From: Toxonevra muliebris
Lineage: Eukaryota > Arthropoda > Insecta > Diptera > Pallopteridae
Length of the DNA: 64,000 bases
NCBI GenBank assembly: GCA_963691655.1
Contig: OY829329.1
Location: 55,069,408-55,133,407, forward strand
Direction: 5' to 3'
Under the pieces are notes generated by a model that was not told the origin of the DNA, searched no databases, and saw only the letters and a program-made list of their open reading frames with translations. Position numbers and translations under genes: made by a program. Of the stretch, positions 1-11,989 are shown one piece after another. Every line of letters begins with the position of its first letter. Position 1 is the first letter of the stretch.

Positions 1-1044
1 TACTATTATTTTCTTTTACTTTTTTGCTGCTATTTTCTACTACTTTTTCCATTATTTCTTGTAATTTCTACTACTTTATGAAATATCTTAAGACCCTGCC
101 TAGCTATCTTAAAATCCTATAGGTGGCGCTATAACAAATTCTATATTTATAATAAATATAAAATTGATATGATATATATATGACTATAGAGCATCCTGAA
201 ATATTGTTTCTATAATTCAACTAAACCATAATAAAATTAATCGTAATATTTTTTTGGGTATATCTCAAGAATCATTTATAGCACAGTACAGAAATTTGGT
301 ACAAGAACGTGAATTAACAATACCATGCTACAACAAAAATATGGGTGGGTTGACCAAGGGAGTGTGACACCTGCCATATACCCTGAATTTTCATTACGGG
401 ATATCTTAGTATGGAAGTATTATATGTCAATACCGGATTTAAAAAATTCTCTCAGTTTGTTGGATTAGTAGGTGTTGCACCAAGCTCTACTTCTATTTTC
501 TACTATTTTAATTTATTTTTTCCAACATTTTCTTCTTATATTCGACTACTCCTTATACTTTTTACCACTTTTTTACTACATTTTTCTGCAATTTATTGTT
601 ATTTTCTACTGCTTTTTCACTGTTTTTCTACTTCTATTTTTTGTTATTATTATTTTTTAACAAATATTTCTCAAGAACCTGCCTAGCTATGTCCAAAAAC
701 CCGATAGGTGGCGCTGTAATAAATTCTGTAATAAATTTTATTTTTATAATAAATATCATATGGGGGTCCATATTTTTAAATAGTTTTTGGAATTAGATAT
801 AACTTCTAGAACGGTCTTTGATATTCTTCTGCAAATTAAATAGTTTTAAAAATGCCAATTTTGATGCCTCATTTTTAAATCTAGAATTTTTACCAAATTT
901 AATGTACGTCCTTTAAGATTGAATTGTCATTACCAATGTTCAATTTTAAATACCAAGAAACTTCATTCTTCTTCATTGAAATAAACTTAAATTTTTTTGC
1001 TTCTTCGTAGAAAAGGCAGAACAACGTCTGCCGGGTCAGCTAGT
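1..1044 (-). repeat. Dispersed repeat, copy A (inverted relative to 7692-8830)
   Basis: Read on the minus strand this begins ACTAGCTGACCCGGCAGACG at 1044 and matches the repeat that begins ACTAGCTGACG at 7692. Shared landmarks in the same order are a CTGCC block, the phrase GCCTAGCTATG beside AGGTGGCGCT, a TACTACTTTTT-rich simple array, and a segment with GGTATATCTCAAGAATCATT. The left part (1-180) repeats the array and the GGTGGCGCT block, so this copy may contain an internal duplication or two nested copies. It runs off the left edge of the window. No protein coding is evident. The class of element is not recognised. Confidence 0.75.
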
Positions 1045-4000
1045 ACTCGATAATGTAGTATTGAAAAGTTAGTGATTATTCTTTTATTCCGATGTCTTAG
1101 AAAAGAGTTCTGTGCATAAGTTCTGGGTTTCCGATAAGTTTCAGACATGTCATATTCTTTGATGAATTGTGTTTCGGTATATACAAATTAAGTTTACTAT
1201 TTAAAATATTAAGCGATATTTTTTGCTAGATGTGCATCGTCGACACTAGATAATTCTCATGCGATAGGCAGGTTCCACAGAACAGCGAATGTAAATTGAT
1301 TTTTCCGTACTTCTTTATTTTATTGTTTTTGAAGGGGTTGCAAGTTCTGACATCCCAAATTAGTCTATCAACTATTTTCGTCCAGGGTTTTGATTTTTTA
1401 TTTATTTCGATTCGAGGAAGTTCCTTAGCTTGATCAATTTCTCCAAACTTAGGGTCTAGGTATTCCCATACATTTTTCCTGTTCTCCTGCTTATTGATTT
1501 AGGATCTTCCCGAAATATTAGTACAATTTACAATATATGAAAATTAATGAAAAAAAAATTTATCAAATTGCTAAACTATTCTACATGTCCAAAACAAACC
1601 TAGACATCTATAAAGTAAGTAAATATCTTTCCAAATTATTTATGTGATATAACATTACCTAAGCATAAAGATGAACGAACATTTAGAAAAAAGTAATTGA
1701 TATTTTATGAGGCACTATTACATACTTTAGGCAGGCTACTACACTTTTTTCTCCTTCTCTCTTTTTTTCGCAGTCTGTTGTTCACAAAACTCGTTCGCAC
1801 AACGACTAGTGACACTCAAGGATGTGAATGTGTAGCTACTAACATTAAGCGGCGATGTCTATGAGCATTAAAAGTGAAAAAGCTATAAAAACAAATATAA
1901 GGAGGAAAAAATGAATGCCATATTAAATGGCATAAGGATACTACATACCTTTAACCACACTATGATGATAGACAGACGTAACAGGATAGGAAACAGGATA
2001 CCAATCCTGAGACTGAGATACACACATATATTTCATAATAACTTAAGTACGTGTTTACGCAACTTTTCTAGCCCCACACACACACACACACACACATACT
2101 CGTATGCGCATACATAAAAATAAATGTGTATTTTATCAACACAGACACAGAAATTGCATGAAAAATGGAAAAGACCCAGGAAAAAAAAGTTTAAAACTAA
2201 ATCGTTTACACGAAATTTACAGTAAAATTCATTTAAGTGCTTTGCAAGCATTTAAGATTTTTTGTACATTTATGTGAAATTATGTAAAATTTATGTGAAA
2301 TTTGTTTAACTGCATTAATGAAGCAGATATGCGAATTCGATTAAGCACTTCCGCACACAAGGAAATTCTGTTTTAGTAGCCAAGACACTAGACACTTAAG
2401 TGCATAAGCATTTAAGCGAATTCTACTGTACACTAGCTAGAAAGGTTTTTAATCTTACTTTGGGAATTCAAATAAATTTTTTTTTTAGCTATTCAGCAAA
2501 CTCAAAATTTTTCGCTGGGTAAGAGTTTGCAATCATACATAAATAAATATGTGTTGCCTTTTGCTCTTGACCAAAAATGCGTGCTACCTAATGTTAAATA
2601 TCATCAAAAACGTCTGCACTTAATGGAATATGTCAGTGAGTGAGTGAGTGCGAGCGTTTTTCCATTATTTTTTTCTTTCTTTCTTTGAAGCGTAAATATT
2701 TTCTATGCTTCTTTTCTATTTAGACTTTGGCGTTTTATTGAAGTTTGTCTGGCTGCAGTCATAAAAGATGCTAGCTAGCTATTTTTCTAGTGCACACACA
2801 TTTTCTTCGTTTTTGCTACTTTTTGGTACTTATAGCACTATGTATGCAGAAAAAAAGAAAAACATACATATACAGTACTTTTGCACTTAAATGCGTAAGT
2901 ACGGTAGTGAAAATCATTTGATGGTTTCACTATTTCACTTTTTTACCATTTCGCTCTCTTTTTTCTTTACTTCTGTAGTAAAATTTTACACATTTGCTAT
3001 TTCTAAAAATAAAATACTTGCACTTTATGAAATGAAGAAACTCGGAAGTTTATTTGAAGCTTGAGAACTGATACAAAGAAACAGAAGAGGACGACGACTA
3101 GGATGATGATGACAAGAAAAAGGAAAACATACCAAAATTTAACGAACCGGAAGTAGAAAAATCGTATATTGAGTAACACAACAACACATAAATAAAAAGG
3201 TGCTTTCTGTTGATATACATATGTACATATATATGTATACATGTACGTACCATGTATTTATGTGCTTACTATATTATTATTATGTACAATATAACTTTCT
3301 TCGGTTGATGTTTTTCTGATGTGATTTTTCTTTTATGATCTTTGAATGGCTGTAAAATCATGTGTGAGAAATAAAATACAAAAAACGGGGAAACTAAAGA
3401 GGCTTTAATTTTGGTTCAAAACTTTGCTTCATAAACTAAAAGCAACCACAGGCCTGCTGATGAATATGGCTCTTTCACTATCTGATACGGAGACAGAGAC
3501 AGATTTGATTTTGCTTTGGGAGACAGGTCTGATTTTGGTAAGTTAAGGCAGCGCATTAATCCTCAAATGCATAAGTCCGCCTCAAGGCGGATTGGCATAT
3601 ATATTTAAATAAAATATTTTTGTTAGTTTTTCAAGTGATTTTCTGATTTGCTTTGTTTTAGTAACAGCAGTTCAAAAGTTGTGGTTATTTTAAATTGAAG
3701 AGTCAGGCATTTTGCCCATGAAAATTATTTGATGCAGAAGTGTTTTTTTGATGTGTAAACATTTTAGCTCACGGTATGGGCAAAATTTAAAATGTAAGAA
3801 TAACTGTATCGTAAGATGTAAGATAACTGTAACGTCCAGTTCCCCTCTCGTTCACACTAGTGCGCGGCATGACTGTGCTACTCTAAACAACAAAGAGAAG
3901 AAGAGAGGGAGAAATTAAACTACGAGCGGAGTTTGTTTGTTGATGTTTCGATCAATTTACTCACACATATATGTACATACGAATACAAAATGTGTGTGTA

Positions 4001-4049
4001 CATTTATTCGTGGCAGAATTATTTGTTGGTGTTAAACGTGTGGAGATCG
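1045..4049. other. Non-coding stretch, no gene seen
   Basis: A+T-rich sequence with scattered homopolymers. It holds a CA microsatellite (2074-2096), a short GTGA run near 2636-2652, and a small perfect hairpin near 3570-3592 (arms TCCGCC/GGCGGA). Short open frames here are low-complexity and show no family resemblance. Confidence 0.6.
2074..2096. repeat. CA/GT microsatellite
   Basis: About eleven uninterrupted CA units. Typical dipteran non-coding microsatellite. Confidence 0.95.
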
Positions 4050-4057
4050 ACTATACC

Positions 4058-6632
4058 CAGTGATGCCAAGTGTAGGGATTTTTCCTTTTTTGTAGGGATT
4101 TTTTTTCAAAAATCTGACATGTAGGGGAAAAGGGAAAGATTTGTTACTTTTGTGGAGTTGTAGGGATTTTTTCAATTACCGTTTTTTTTTTAATTCTGAA
4201 CTTTAAACTTTTTTTTAGTGTATCATTATAAATTCGTAAATCTGGTAATACCTCTATAATACGAAGTAAGTAAATATGTGGCATCTTTAATAACAATGAC
4301 AAATGAACCCTTCTTTTGTGAAATTTATTTGCGCGCTTTACTTGTTTTGTGCAAATTTTTTTATGCATACGTACGTCATCTTTGCAGGTCTCTTCATTTT
4401 TAATAAGTAACTAATTTTGTGAACAATAAATAACCTCAAAACATAATAAATTAAAACATAATTGATTTTAGAAAAATGTCTGATTCGTCTTCCGATGATG
4501 CTGAAAACACATCAAAGAAATACAGAAAACAACGATTTTGTTCAAGTTGGTTGAGAGACGAGAAGCTAATGGGATGGCTGGAGCCGGTCAAAAATGACGA
4601 CTTTAAATGCAGATGCACGGCTTGTGGTAAAATATTAAATTGTGGTAAATCAGACTTAAGTAAACATGCTAGTACCCAAATTCACAAAAAAAATGTTTTA
4701 CAAACAAAAACCAAAACAATGGAGTCATTTTTTGAGAAACAAGTCCCAGAGAAAAACAACGATGTGGCCAATTTCGAAATCCGTTTAAGCCTTTTTTTTG
4801 CTGAACACAATTTAGCTATTCAAGTTATTGATCATTTGATACCCCTATTGAAAGATATTGTGCCAGATTCATTAATAATAAAAAATTGCCAATTAGGACG
4901 AACCAAATGTTCAAAAATTATCGTTAACGTGTTAGCCAGAGAAGAAAAGGAAAATCTTATCAGAAAGCTTCAAATATATAAATTTTCTGTGCTACTTGAT
5001 GAAAGCACTGATGTTTCTTCAAAGAAAACGATGTGTCTTCTTGTAAGATATTACGACTAGGAGCTGGAGAAGACTTTTGTACAGTTGTTAGAATTAATTC
5101 ACGTGGGAGCTGATTGTACAGCTGAAGCACTTTATGATCATTTTAAAAAATGCATTTTGTCATACAGTATTCCCTACGATAATATCATTGGACTTTGTTG
5201 CGATGGCGCTAACGTTATGGTCGGATCAAACAATTCGTTCGTGTCTAGACTTTTAGCTGATAATCCCGACGTAATAACAATAAAATGTATATGCCACTCT
5301 GCTGCCATCATAGCAAACAAATCTTGCTTGATGTTACCAAGAGCTCCTGAAGATTTAGTAAGACAAATTGGAACGTACATATCAGGAAGTTCAAAAAGAT
5401 GTTCTCAGTTGGAGGGGTTCCAAGAGATGATGAACGAAGAGAAAAGAAAAATATTAAGAACATCAACGACCAGGTGGCTATCCCATCAAAAATGTATTGA
5501 AAGGATCTAGGAGAATTGGCAAGTTCTTATAGAATATTTTAAATTTGCAACTAAGCAGGATAAATTGAAATCCGCAGATGTAATACTGGCTGAACTTACA
5601 AATGAGTGCAATAAGGCTTACTTACTTTTTTTGAAATATGTGTTAAATTATTTTAACTCGCTGAATGCACTTTTTCAAAAAAGAAAAATATTGGTCCATG
5701 CTTTACACTCGGAATCAACAAAAATTTTTTTTAAGCTTGGCCAAAATTTTATAAAAAAAAGAATGCCTAACGACTGATTGTGCCATAAGGTCACCCCATG
5801 TTTCATTGCCAATAGATGACGTTTATGTCGGCAGTGAATGTGAAGAATTGTTGAAAACGTTTCCAAAAACTAGTGCCCATCAGATAAAATCTGATTGTCT
5901 ACAATTCCACATAACTGCACTTGAAGAAACGCAAAGAAGACTTCCACTAAATGATAAGTCAATTTTCAAAGAAATGGAATTTTTAAATCCTGAAGTGGCC
6001 ATTGGAAATAATAACAAAAGTGTTTATCAATTTAAATTGTTATGCAATAAGTATAAAGTTGATCTTAATTTACTAACACAGGAATGGTTAACTTTAGAAT
6101 ATAATTTTTCTGAATATGAAAAGCAAATATTGTCTAAATTAAATGTTGAAGTATTTTGGTCCAAAATTTGTAAATTAAAAAATTTTAATGACAATTTAAT
6201 TTTTCCAAATTTTGCAAAACTAATAAAAATTGTACTTAGTTTGCCACATGCCAATGCTGACGCCGAAAGAATTTTGTCTGTTGTTACTGACGTACGTACG
6301 AAAAAAAGAAATAAATTAAGCCATGAAATATTAAATTCTATTTGCATTATTAGATCTCATTTACAAGCTAATGCAATTAACTGTGTAAATTTTAAATGCA
6401 CATCTACTCATTTAAAAAAATGAATTATACAGCATTGTATAAATAATTTTTTCATTTACTTTTTACTATATTTGTTATTTTTATGTTGTTTTTATATTAT
6501 TTTCATTTTTTGAAAAATTAAAGAAAAAGTAGTGTAGGGAAAAATGTAGGGAGGAAAAAAGTGGGTGTAGGGAAAAAAGGGATTTTTTTTCATAAGGGTA
6601 GGGATTTCCGAAAAAATCTCCTGGCATCACTG
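4058..6632 (+). mobile_element. hAT-family DNA transposon, full length, with 8-bp target duplication
   Basis: The element starts CAGTGATGCCA at 4058 and ends with the reverse complement TGGCATCACTG at 6632. It is flanked by a perfect 8-bp duplication ACTATACC (4050-4057 and 6633-6640), the hallmark of hAT insertion. Both ends carry several copies of a TGTAGGGA motif next to A or T runs (left about 4071-4175, right about 6532-6606), in the same orientation at both ends; such subterminal repeats are usually transposase binding sites in hAT elements. The interior holds a single transposase pseudogene on the plus strand. Length is 2575 bp. The exact duplication suggests a fairly recent insertion, yet the gene is dead. 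Confidence 0.95.
4476..6423 (+). pseudogene. hAT transposase pseudogene
   Basis: The reading frame opens at ATG 4476 (MSDSSSDDAEN) and ends at TGA 6421-6423, about 645 codons. Near residues 45-72 it has a BED-like zinc finger (CTAC followed by HASTQIH). The RNase H-like core is recognisable from LDESTDV and GLCCDGANVMVG, both carrying acidic residues expected in the catalytic triad, then DCAIRSPHVSLPIDDVYVG. The C-terminus has the hAT dimerisation signature LPHANADAERILS. The gene is broken by in-frame TAG codons at 5058-5060 and 5508-5510 and by a frameshift in the A8 run near 5752-5760. It would have cut and pasted the surrounding element by binding its ends in the nucleus. The overall hAT assignment is secure; the subfamily is not determined. 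Confidence 0.93.
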
Positions 6633-6640
6633 ACTATACC

Positions 6641-7070
6641 ATACAAGCAGAGAAGTCGCCGCAGCAAACTCAGGCGTTTGATAGGTTTTGCATTCGGTTA
6701 GTTAGATTGCATTAAAATTAAATATTTTTTGAAATATAAAAACAATACAAAATGATAAGTAATAAGGGATCTAGGTTTCAATAAATGTATAAACAAAATG
6801 TAAAGATAATGATAGTAAACCACGGCATTATAAAAATTTTGCTTTGTGCATTAAAATTAAGAAGGCAGACTTTTTATCTAAATAGCAAATATGTTAAACA
6901 GAAAAAATCAAACTTATTTATTATAAAATCACTTATTTACTTCAATAAAAATACATTGTTTCTTATTTTTATTAAATGCAGTTAAGGCAAATCTCTTTGC
7001 GGTGCTTTTAAAAAGTAGTGGGGTGACTGGTCACCTCTGTTGCCTTTCTAAGGTTAAATGCGGAAAGCAC
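6641..7070. other. Non-coding stretch
   Basis: A+T-rich sequence between the hAT target duplication and the 76-bp hairpin element. I see no gene or clear repeat in it. Confidence 0.5.
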
Positions 7071-7074
7071 TTAT

Positions 7075-7150
7075 CGTCGCCTGAGAATTAATTTGGAGTA
7101 TGTGTGTACAAATTCATATACCTATACGCCAAATCAATTCTCAGGCGACG
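7075..7150. mobile_element. 76-bp hairpin mini-element, copy 1
   Basis: Starts CGTCGCCTGAGAATTAATTT and ends with AATTCTCAGGCGACG. The two 27-base arms are inverted repeats with two mismatches, leaving a 22-base centre. It is flanked by a 4-bp direct duplication TTAT (7071-7074, 7151-7154). A second copy of identical length lies at 25481-25556. The size leaves room for nothing but the arms. No autonomous relative is visible in the window, so the superfamily is unknown. Confidence 0.85.
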
Positions 7151-7302
7151 TTATGTAAGATTTTCACATCTAATAAAATTTCAAATCGACTAGAAGAAAA
7201 ACTTAAAGCGCGGAAAAAAGGATGCAATTGCACCTGCGTATATGCGAGCATATAGTGCCCGATGCATTGAGTAAAAGAAAAATAATGCAACTACAACATA
7301 TC

Positions 7303-7431
7303 AGCCCTATTCACGATTTGGTGCAATTGCAAAATATTTCTGCTATCACAACAACAAATATATGCGATATGGAATAAAAATTTGCATTTGAAATGATGCA
7401 AGACCATTTGCAATTTATGGTGAATTGGGCT
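7303..7431. mobile_element. Small MITE-like inverted-repeat element (129 bp)
   Basis: Left end AGCCCTATTCACGATTT and right end (reverse complement) AGCCCAATTCACCATAAATT form imperfect terminal inverted repeats. Both arms continue into sequence containing TTGCAA. No clean target duplication is visible, so the ends are approximate. Confidence 0.55.
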
Positions 7432-7691
7432 ATTATATATAAAAGATAATGATATCTAATAAATTTTTAAGTTAATGAAAGAATTTTTTAATTAATTCAG
7501 TTGGCTTAACTGTTTACACATCAAATATCTTGCGTGCCTTGCACACATCCATTGTTTTTTTTTTTTTTTGCAGTTAATTTTTGTTTAAGTTAAAGTGAAA
7601 AATAAGTAATAAAAAAATTCTGGTAAGTAAGATTCAACATTATTATAGAATATTCAATTAAAATTGTGGATGTTTGTGCATTATATAAGTG

Positions 7692-8830
7692 ACTAGCTGA
7701 CGTTGTTCTGCCCTTTCTACGAAAAAGCGGGAAAATTGAAGTTAATTTGAATGAAGAAGAATGAAGTTTCTTGCTGTTTAAAATTGAACATTGGTAATGA
7801 CAATTCAAACTTAAAGGACGTACATTGAATTTGGTAAAAACTTTAGATTTTCATCATAATTGGCGTTTTTAAAAGTATTTAATTTACAGAGGAATATCAA
7901 AGACCGTTCTAGAAGTTATATCTAATCCCAAAAAAATTTGTTACAGCGCCACCTACCGTATTTAAACATAGCTAGGCAGGTTCTTGAGATATTTCATACA
8001 GTAGTATGAATATCTAATATATATAATGAATATCTAATATATATCTATATCTAATAATAGTAGAAAATTAATGGAAAAAGCAATAGAAAATAGCAGCAAA
8101 AAAGTAGATGAAAATAGTAGTAGAAAAGTTAGTAGGAAAAAGAAACTAAAATAGTATTATAAATTTTTGTAAAGAAATAGTAAAAAGGTAACAGAAAGAG
8201 TAGTAGAAAAATAATTAAACATAGTAGTACAAAAATAGCAAAAATTGAGTAGAAAGAGTGGTAAAAATAATAGTATAAAATAGTAGTAGAAAAAAATGTA
8301 AGAAAATAGCAAAAAATTGTAGAAAGTAGTAGTAGAAAATAAGAAAAAATTGTAGAAAAAATGTATTAAAAAGTAGTGGAAAAAAGTAGTAGAAAATATT
8401 GGTTGAAAAAGTAGTAGAAAATATTGGTTGAAAAAGTAGTAGAAAATAAGAAGGAATTGTAGAAAGAGAAAAGTTTAAAAGTAGTGGAAAATAGTAGTAG
8501 AATTAGTAGCAGAACTAGTAGTAGAAAACAAAAGTGAAGCATGCTGCCACTAATCCAACAAACTGAAAGAATTTAAATTTTAGATACGTACCATAAATGC
8601 CTCCTAAGATATCTCATAATGGGAATTCAGGTTATATGGAAGGTGCCACACCCCCTTTGTCAATCTCTACCTATATTTTTGTTGTAGCATGGCATTGTCA
8701 ATTCACGTTATTGTACCAAATTTCTGTACTGTACAATAAATGATTCTTGAGATATACCCAAAAAACTATTAGGATTGTATGGGAGGTGCCACGCCCACTT
8801 TCCTAAAAGTCATTATGAATAGCTATGTTT
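7692..8830 (+). repeat. Dispersed repeat, copy B
   Basis: Begins ACTAGCTGACGTTGTTCTGC. It continues through the AGCGCCACCTACC and AGCTAGGCAGGTTCTTGAG block (about 7945-7990), then a purine-strand array of GTAGTAGAAAA-like units (about 8055-8530), and then a unique-looking tail containing GAGGTGCCACGCCCACTTTC (about 8783-8803). The order mirrors copy A at 1-1044 in the opposite orientation. The right limit is uncertain, somewhere after 8800. Confidence 0.75.
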
Positions 8831-8974
8831 CATATATAGTCGAATTTCCTTCATTGTAAGTAGATCTCAAATACTTATATTTTCAAACTTTTTATAACTG
8901 AAAAACTTCTTTCTACAGTAGCCGGCGAAAAAAGAAGTACAGAGAAAGATATAAAATGTATTGTGACGGTCTAG

Positions 8975-9860
8975 AGCAGACTAAAAGCGAGACCAAAAAC
9001 CAGATTAGAACTTTGGCAACAAATCTTATCAGAACTCAAACCAAAAGCAGGGCACATTAAGACCAAATTCAGATAAAAAAAATCAAATAAAAAAAAATCT
9101 GACCAAAAATAAGACAAAAATTCAAACTAAAACCAATCCAAAATTCAGCTAACGTTCAAGATAAAATCCAATTCAAGACCAACTTCAGACCATAATACAA
9201 GCCTCACATTAAAAATCAAACAAAACATTAAACCAAAACTTAGACCAATCAAAATCAAAAAACAGATCAAAATTCATACCGAACATCGGATAAAAAATTC
9301 AAAAAAATTCAGACCAAAAACTTCTGACAAATTTCAGGTCTAAATTCAATACAAAATTCAAACTAGAATTCAGGACAAAATTCAAATCAAAACACAGACC
9401 AAAACTCACACTGAAAATCAAACCAAAAATCAAACGAAAACTTAGATTGAAATTCAGACCAAAAATCAGAACCGAACTCAGAACGTACGCCAAAAATCAG
9501 ACAGAAATTCTGCCCAAGAATCTGATCAAAATTCAGACCAAAATAAAAAGCAGACTAAAATTTAAAACCAAAATTAAAACAGAAATTCAAACTAAAACTC
9601 AAACGGAACTCAAAATAAAAATAAGTTCAGAGCGGAGATTTGGTTTCTTTTCGCTTAAAGCTAAATCAAAAACAGGCCATAAACAGACTATATTTCAGAT
9701 CCAAAATCTAACTAAAAATTACCCCAAAAATCATATTAAATTTTTCGTCAAATGTAGGCAAAAATCGAACCAAATTTAAGTCAAAACTTAGGCTAAAATT
9801 CAGACCTAAAATAAGTGAAAAACCAGTCAATAATATTTGTTCAAAAACCTGATTGCCGAC
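8975..9860. repeat. Minisatellite of ~12-bp AAATTCAGACCA-like units, locus 1
   Basis: The stretch is built of degenerate units such as AAATTCAGACCA and AAAATCAGACCG, often in 12- or 24-base steps. A period divisible by three keeps frames open, giving repetitive pseudo-proteins on both strands that I do not regard as genes. The same unit, on the same strand, builds the larger locus at 53260-55700. Confidence 0.85.
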
Positions 9861-11412
9861 AGCAAATTCATGACATTGGCGACATCGAAAATGATTGAAA
9901 TTGCTACTCTCTACTAGCAAGAACATTATAGAATCGGAAGCAATGACATGGTACACGATTTACTCGAACAAAGGATCGAACATCTTAATTCATTATTTTC
10001 CTTTCATCATATTCGTAATTGCGTAATTAATTAACTAATGTCAATTTGGTATAAGTAAAATTGCAAAGCTTTTACGAACTAGTTACTTCATCTCAATAAA
10101 TCTCGAACAACTAATTCAATTATTCACTCATACTATATAATATATATTATTCAAAATATCTACTGGCAAATGATAATCCCAAAAGAAAATATTGTTTTTC
10201 ATTGAAAATCCAAAGTAAAAACACTAAAAAAAAAGAAGAAAAATCATAAACGAGTAAACTATAAATGAAAAGTATCAGCAACTGATACTTTCCGACTACT
10301 TTTCTAATAAGTTTTCAATATTGAAAAACAGATCTCTCATGTGACTACAAGTATCTGATGACAAAATAGAAGAGACAGATACAGATAGACCAACATACAG
10401 ACAGACAAATAAACAGATAGTTGGATAGAAAGTTTGATTTGTGTGCAGCAGGACACAGGACATTGTGGTGGCACACACCTTTACATTCATTGACACCATT
10501 ACTTCCACCACTGTTGAACACCTTCATCACATACGCTTCAGTGAACTGTTGAAATGTTCATGTTGTAGATTGTTGGTTGCTATGAGGAAGCAAAGAAGAA
10601 AGTAATACAAAGTAATACATTGTATGTAGTACGTGTAGGTGCTTTTGAAAAGGGTTCATAGTTAGGAGTAATAGTAGTAGAAAAGATGATGATGATGATG
10701 ACAAAAAAGTAGTTGCATTACAAACTCGTATACGTGTGTGTAAATAGTTAAAGCAAGCAACAACAATAAAAGTAAAGGAAAATAAGAAAAAAAAAATTGT
10801 AGTAGTAGCTTTGATGACGTTGACAATGTTGACGATTGTCAGAGAATTTTGATTGTGGTTTCACTTCGACTTTGCTGCTCTCACGCTTAAGCTTTTAAGT
10901 ACTATCAATGCTTTGTGTGTGAGTATGTGTGTAAAGGATCTCAAGCAGATTTGTTTTAGTATGAAATACAATATGATGAACTATAAAAATCTGTGAAGCC
11001 CACAAAAAAAAAAAAAAAAAATCTCCTTGTGTTATGGAGATATTTTGAAGAATACGTTCTGGAATCAGATCGCATTCAAAAAAATTTGTAGAAATGTGAA
11101 AACATTTCTTAGTGTTTTTTCCTTTTTTTAAGGGGAAAGGGGAATCAGCGACGGATAGCGTCAGACGGGGAAGTTGGCACCTAACGCGGGAAGAGAGGGA
11201 GAAAGAGTGGAAACTAGAATTTGTTGGAAAAATCCCAGATTTTCCTCATGCTTCTTTTTCTCTTCTGCAGGCGTCCATAGGGGTTGAAAATAAATTTTGT
11301 TTAACTCAAAACAAAAAAATAATAAATATATAAATTTTTTGTTTTTGTTTGAGGGGGAGGGGAATTATTTGCCGAAGAGCGGGAGGTGTTGGCCGTACTG
11401 GCCACAGTTGCA
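9861..11412. other. Non-coding stretch
   Basis: Contains CAGACA-rich simple sequence near 10375-10425, a short GAT microsatellite near 10687-10701 and A runs. No gene is supported. Confidence 0.5.
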
Positions 11413-11415
11413 TTA

Positions 11416-11967
11416 TGGTATAAACACAACCAAAGCAGCCGGCCTCAACTTCAACAACAAACACACAGAATTTTACGAATTTGTATGGAAACAAATTTCT
11501 GCGGCTTGCTGCCGCCTCAACGACACTACACTAGATTCTATTCAAATTTTTTCAACTCCACAATATTTTCTCTCTTGTGAGAGAGGAAACATTGCCATAT
11601 TTAAAAAAAAAAGCCAAATGCTGCGAAGTTTTAATACGAAAATATAGGTATTTTTTGGAGATTCCTTTTAGTTTCTTCATTCTTTTGATGTTTTGACGTT
11701 TTTGTACAAATAAACGATGTAAATAATTTTAATTTATGAATTTTTTTTTTAAATTACAGAATATTGAAGTTTTCCTTTTATTTTTTTTTAAAATTGATAG
11801 CTTAAATAAAAAAAAATTAGTTGTTGAAACAACAATTAAATCCCACTGCTTTTGTTTTGTTTTCCTTTTACATATTCTTGACGCTAGTGGTCGACGCTCT
11901 TATTGTGTTTATTCTCATAGAAGAAGTAAGCGGTTAGAAGCCAGCTGCCTTGGTTGTGTTTATACCA
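11416..11967. mobile_element. Terminal-inverted-repeat element, 552 bp, TTA-flanked
   Basis: The left end starts TGGTATAAACACAACCAA (11416) and the right end is its reverse complement, ending at 11967. About 28 of 31 terminal bases pair. The element is flanked by TTA on both sides (11413-11415, 11968-11970). A 3-bp TWA duplication fits PIF/Harbinger-type insertion, but three bases is weak evidence and no transposase is present. Its right end abuts the pyrimidine-rich array. Confidence 0.65.
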
Positions 11968-11989
11968 TTAAATCCAGAAAAAAAGTCCA

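Noticed and set aside
9299..9779. Open frames on both strands with Lys/Thr/Gln or Phe/Asn/Leu repeats
   Set aside because: They are translations of the 12-bp minisatellite, whose period keeps frames open.
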